Positions 63,579 to 64,000 of a stretch of DNA of 64,000 bases are shown piece after piece. How positions within the stretch are numbered: position 1 is the first letter of the stretch; each line of letters begins with the position of its first letter. The DNA lies in contig JANUBW010000001.1 of NCBI GenBank assembly GCA_024809215.1, positions 1,116,001 to 1,180,000 of the forward strand, in the 5' to 3' direction. Source of the stretch: Niastella sp. OAS944 (GTDB lineage Bacteria > Bacteroidota > Bacteroidia > Chitinophagales > Chitinophagaceae). The translations under genes and the position numbers were made by a program. Below the pieces are notes generated by a model, which worked only from the letters and a program-made list of their open reading frames with translations, did not search any database and was not told where the DNA came from.

Positions 63579-64000
63579 TTACTGAATTAAGTTCACTTTT
63601 TCGATTTTCAGGCTGTTTATGAACATCTGAAAATCTTGTTCTGAAAGGCTGTCGTTAATAAGTTCAAAAAATGTGTTGTACTTAGTAAAGTATATCATTT
63701 GTTTTAAAACTTTCTTTTTGTCGCTTTTACCAGTCAATAATACGCTAAGGCCTTTTACATCTGCAATTATGATAGAGTCCTTTGATTGCTGAACACTTTG
63801 ATGAAGCTGATCCATCGAATATTGAATAAGAGTGTCAATTGGTCTAAGATTACCATCTGCTATGTCGTCCATCCACATGCTACAGTCCATTGTATTCATT
63901 GGTCCGTCATCTATAGGTTTAATTTGCTTTCCGATACACTCTGCATTTTCAAAATGTTCTGACACATAGTTTTTGGGATACTTATAACTAACCACGAAAC
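63579..64000 (-). CDS. Hypothetical protein, 5' end beyond window
   Basis: 140 C-terminal residues; the frame stays open to the window edge (FVVSYKYPKNYVSEHF), so the true start lies outside. GTG at 63995 is unlikely to be the start. The opening resembles small DcrB/PsbP-like lipoprotein domains (a Tyr-Pro-Lys strand followed by acidic loops), which is only suggestive. Confidence 0.6.
   Translation of the reverse strand, partial: FVVSYKYPKNYVSEHFENAECIGKQIKPIDDGPMNTMDCSMWMDDIADGNLRPIDTLIQYSMDQLHQSVQQSKDSIIIADVKGLSVLLTGKSDKKKVLKQMIYFTKYNTFFELINDSLSEQDFQMFINSLKIEKVNLIQ

Overview
The window looks like chromosome from a Bacteroidota bacterium, most likely family Chitinophagaceae (Niastella/Chitinophaga-like). 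Grounds: many lipoproteins with short lipoboxes, a secreted protease with a type IX secretion C-terminal domain, a BACON-domain protein, GH92/GH51/GHL10/DUF1080 carbohydrate genes, FdhF/YdeP, and almost no Shine-Dalgarno sequences. The family assignment is inference from gene content. I saw no rRNA, tRNA, CRISPR array or intact insertion sequence.

Layout. 1-1633: 5' part of a GH92 alpha-mannosidase, cut by the window edge. 1772-9112 (minus): glycerol / glycerophosphodiester cluster (glpD, calcineurin-like phosphoesterase, SGNH esterase, glpK, glpF, GDPD) ending in a terminator, with a divergent DeoR-type regulator (10037-10801) across a 0.9 kb spacer that holds a probable operator and repeats. 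10935-12470: ECF sigma factor and AraC regulator, head to head. 12786-16059: GT4 glycosyltransferase and glycogen debranching enzyme. 16175-20489 (minus): arabinose block (GH51 arabinofuranosidase, aldose epimerase, AraA-like isomerase). 20985-24169: fdhD and an FdhF/YdeP molybdoenzyme. 24507-26532: PEBP protein and two small unknowns. 26801-30118: trehalose synthase fused to a maltokinase-like domain whose catalytic residues appear lost. 30773-37251: unknown protein, GHL10 and DUF1080 carbohydrate proteins, two paralogous basic repeat proteins, aldo/keto reductase, Crp-type regulator. 37341-42869: DUF2252, BACON lipoprotein, and a TPR-AAA+ / TPR-membrane pair. 43017-51942: lipoproteins, DinB protein, an ABC-ATPase operon with a large membrane protein, SMP-30 protein, TPR protein, DUF1206, ThuA. 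52232-61560: T9SS metalloprotease, repeat lipoprotein, HopJ-family protein, a DUF2157-like membrane pair, second ThuA protein, esterase. 61585-64000: unknown acidic protein, polytopic membrane protein, and one gene cut by the edge.

How the genes work together. The first third is mostly carbon supply: GDPD, SGNH hydrolase and phosphoesterase could release glycerol or glycerol-3-phosphate from lipid head groups for GlpF/GlpK/GlpD; GH51, epimerase and isomerase carry arabinose from polymer to ketose; GT4, debranching enzyme and TreS handle alpha-glucan and trehalose.

Most unusual features. (1) A noncoding array of about 21 degenerate units with a near-exact 21-bp period at 33244-33681. (2) The TreS fusion whose kinase half has replaced its HGD and DFEGEP catalytic motifs. 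(3) Families of short, near-palindromic dispersed repeats that touch, supply or closely follow the stop codons of about ten genes, including long inverted pairs between convergent genes. (4) A perfect 9 x 7-bp tandem repeat upstream of fdhD.
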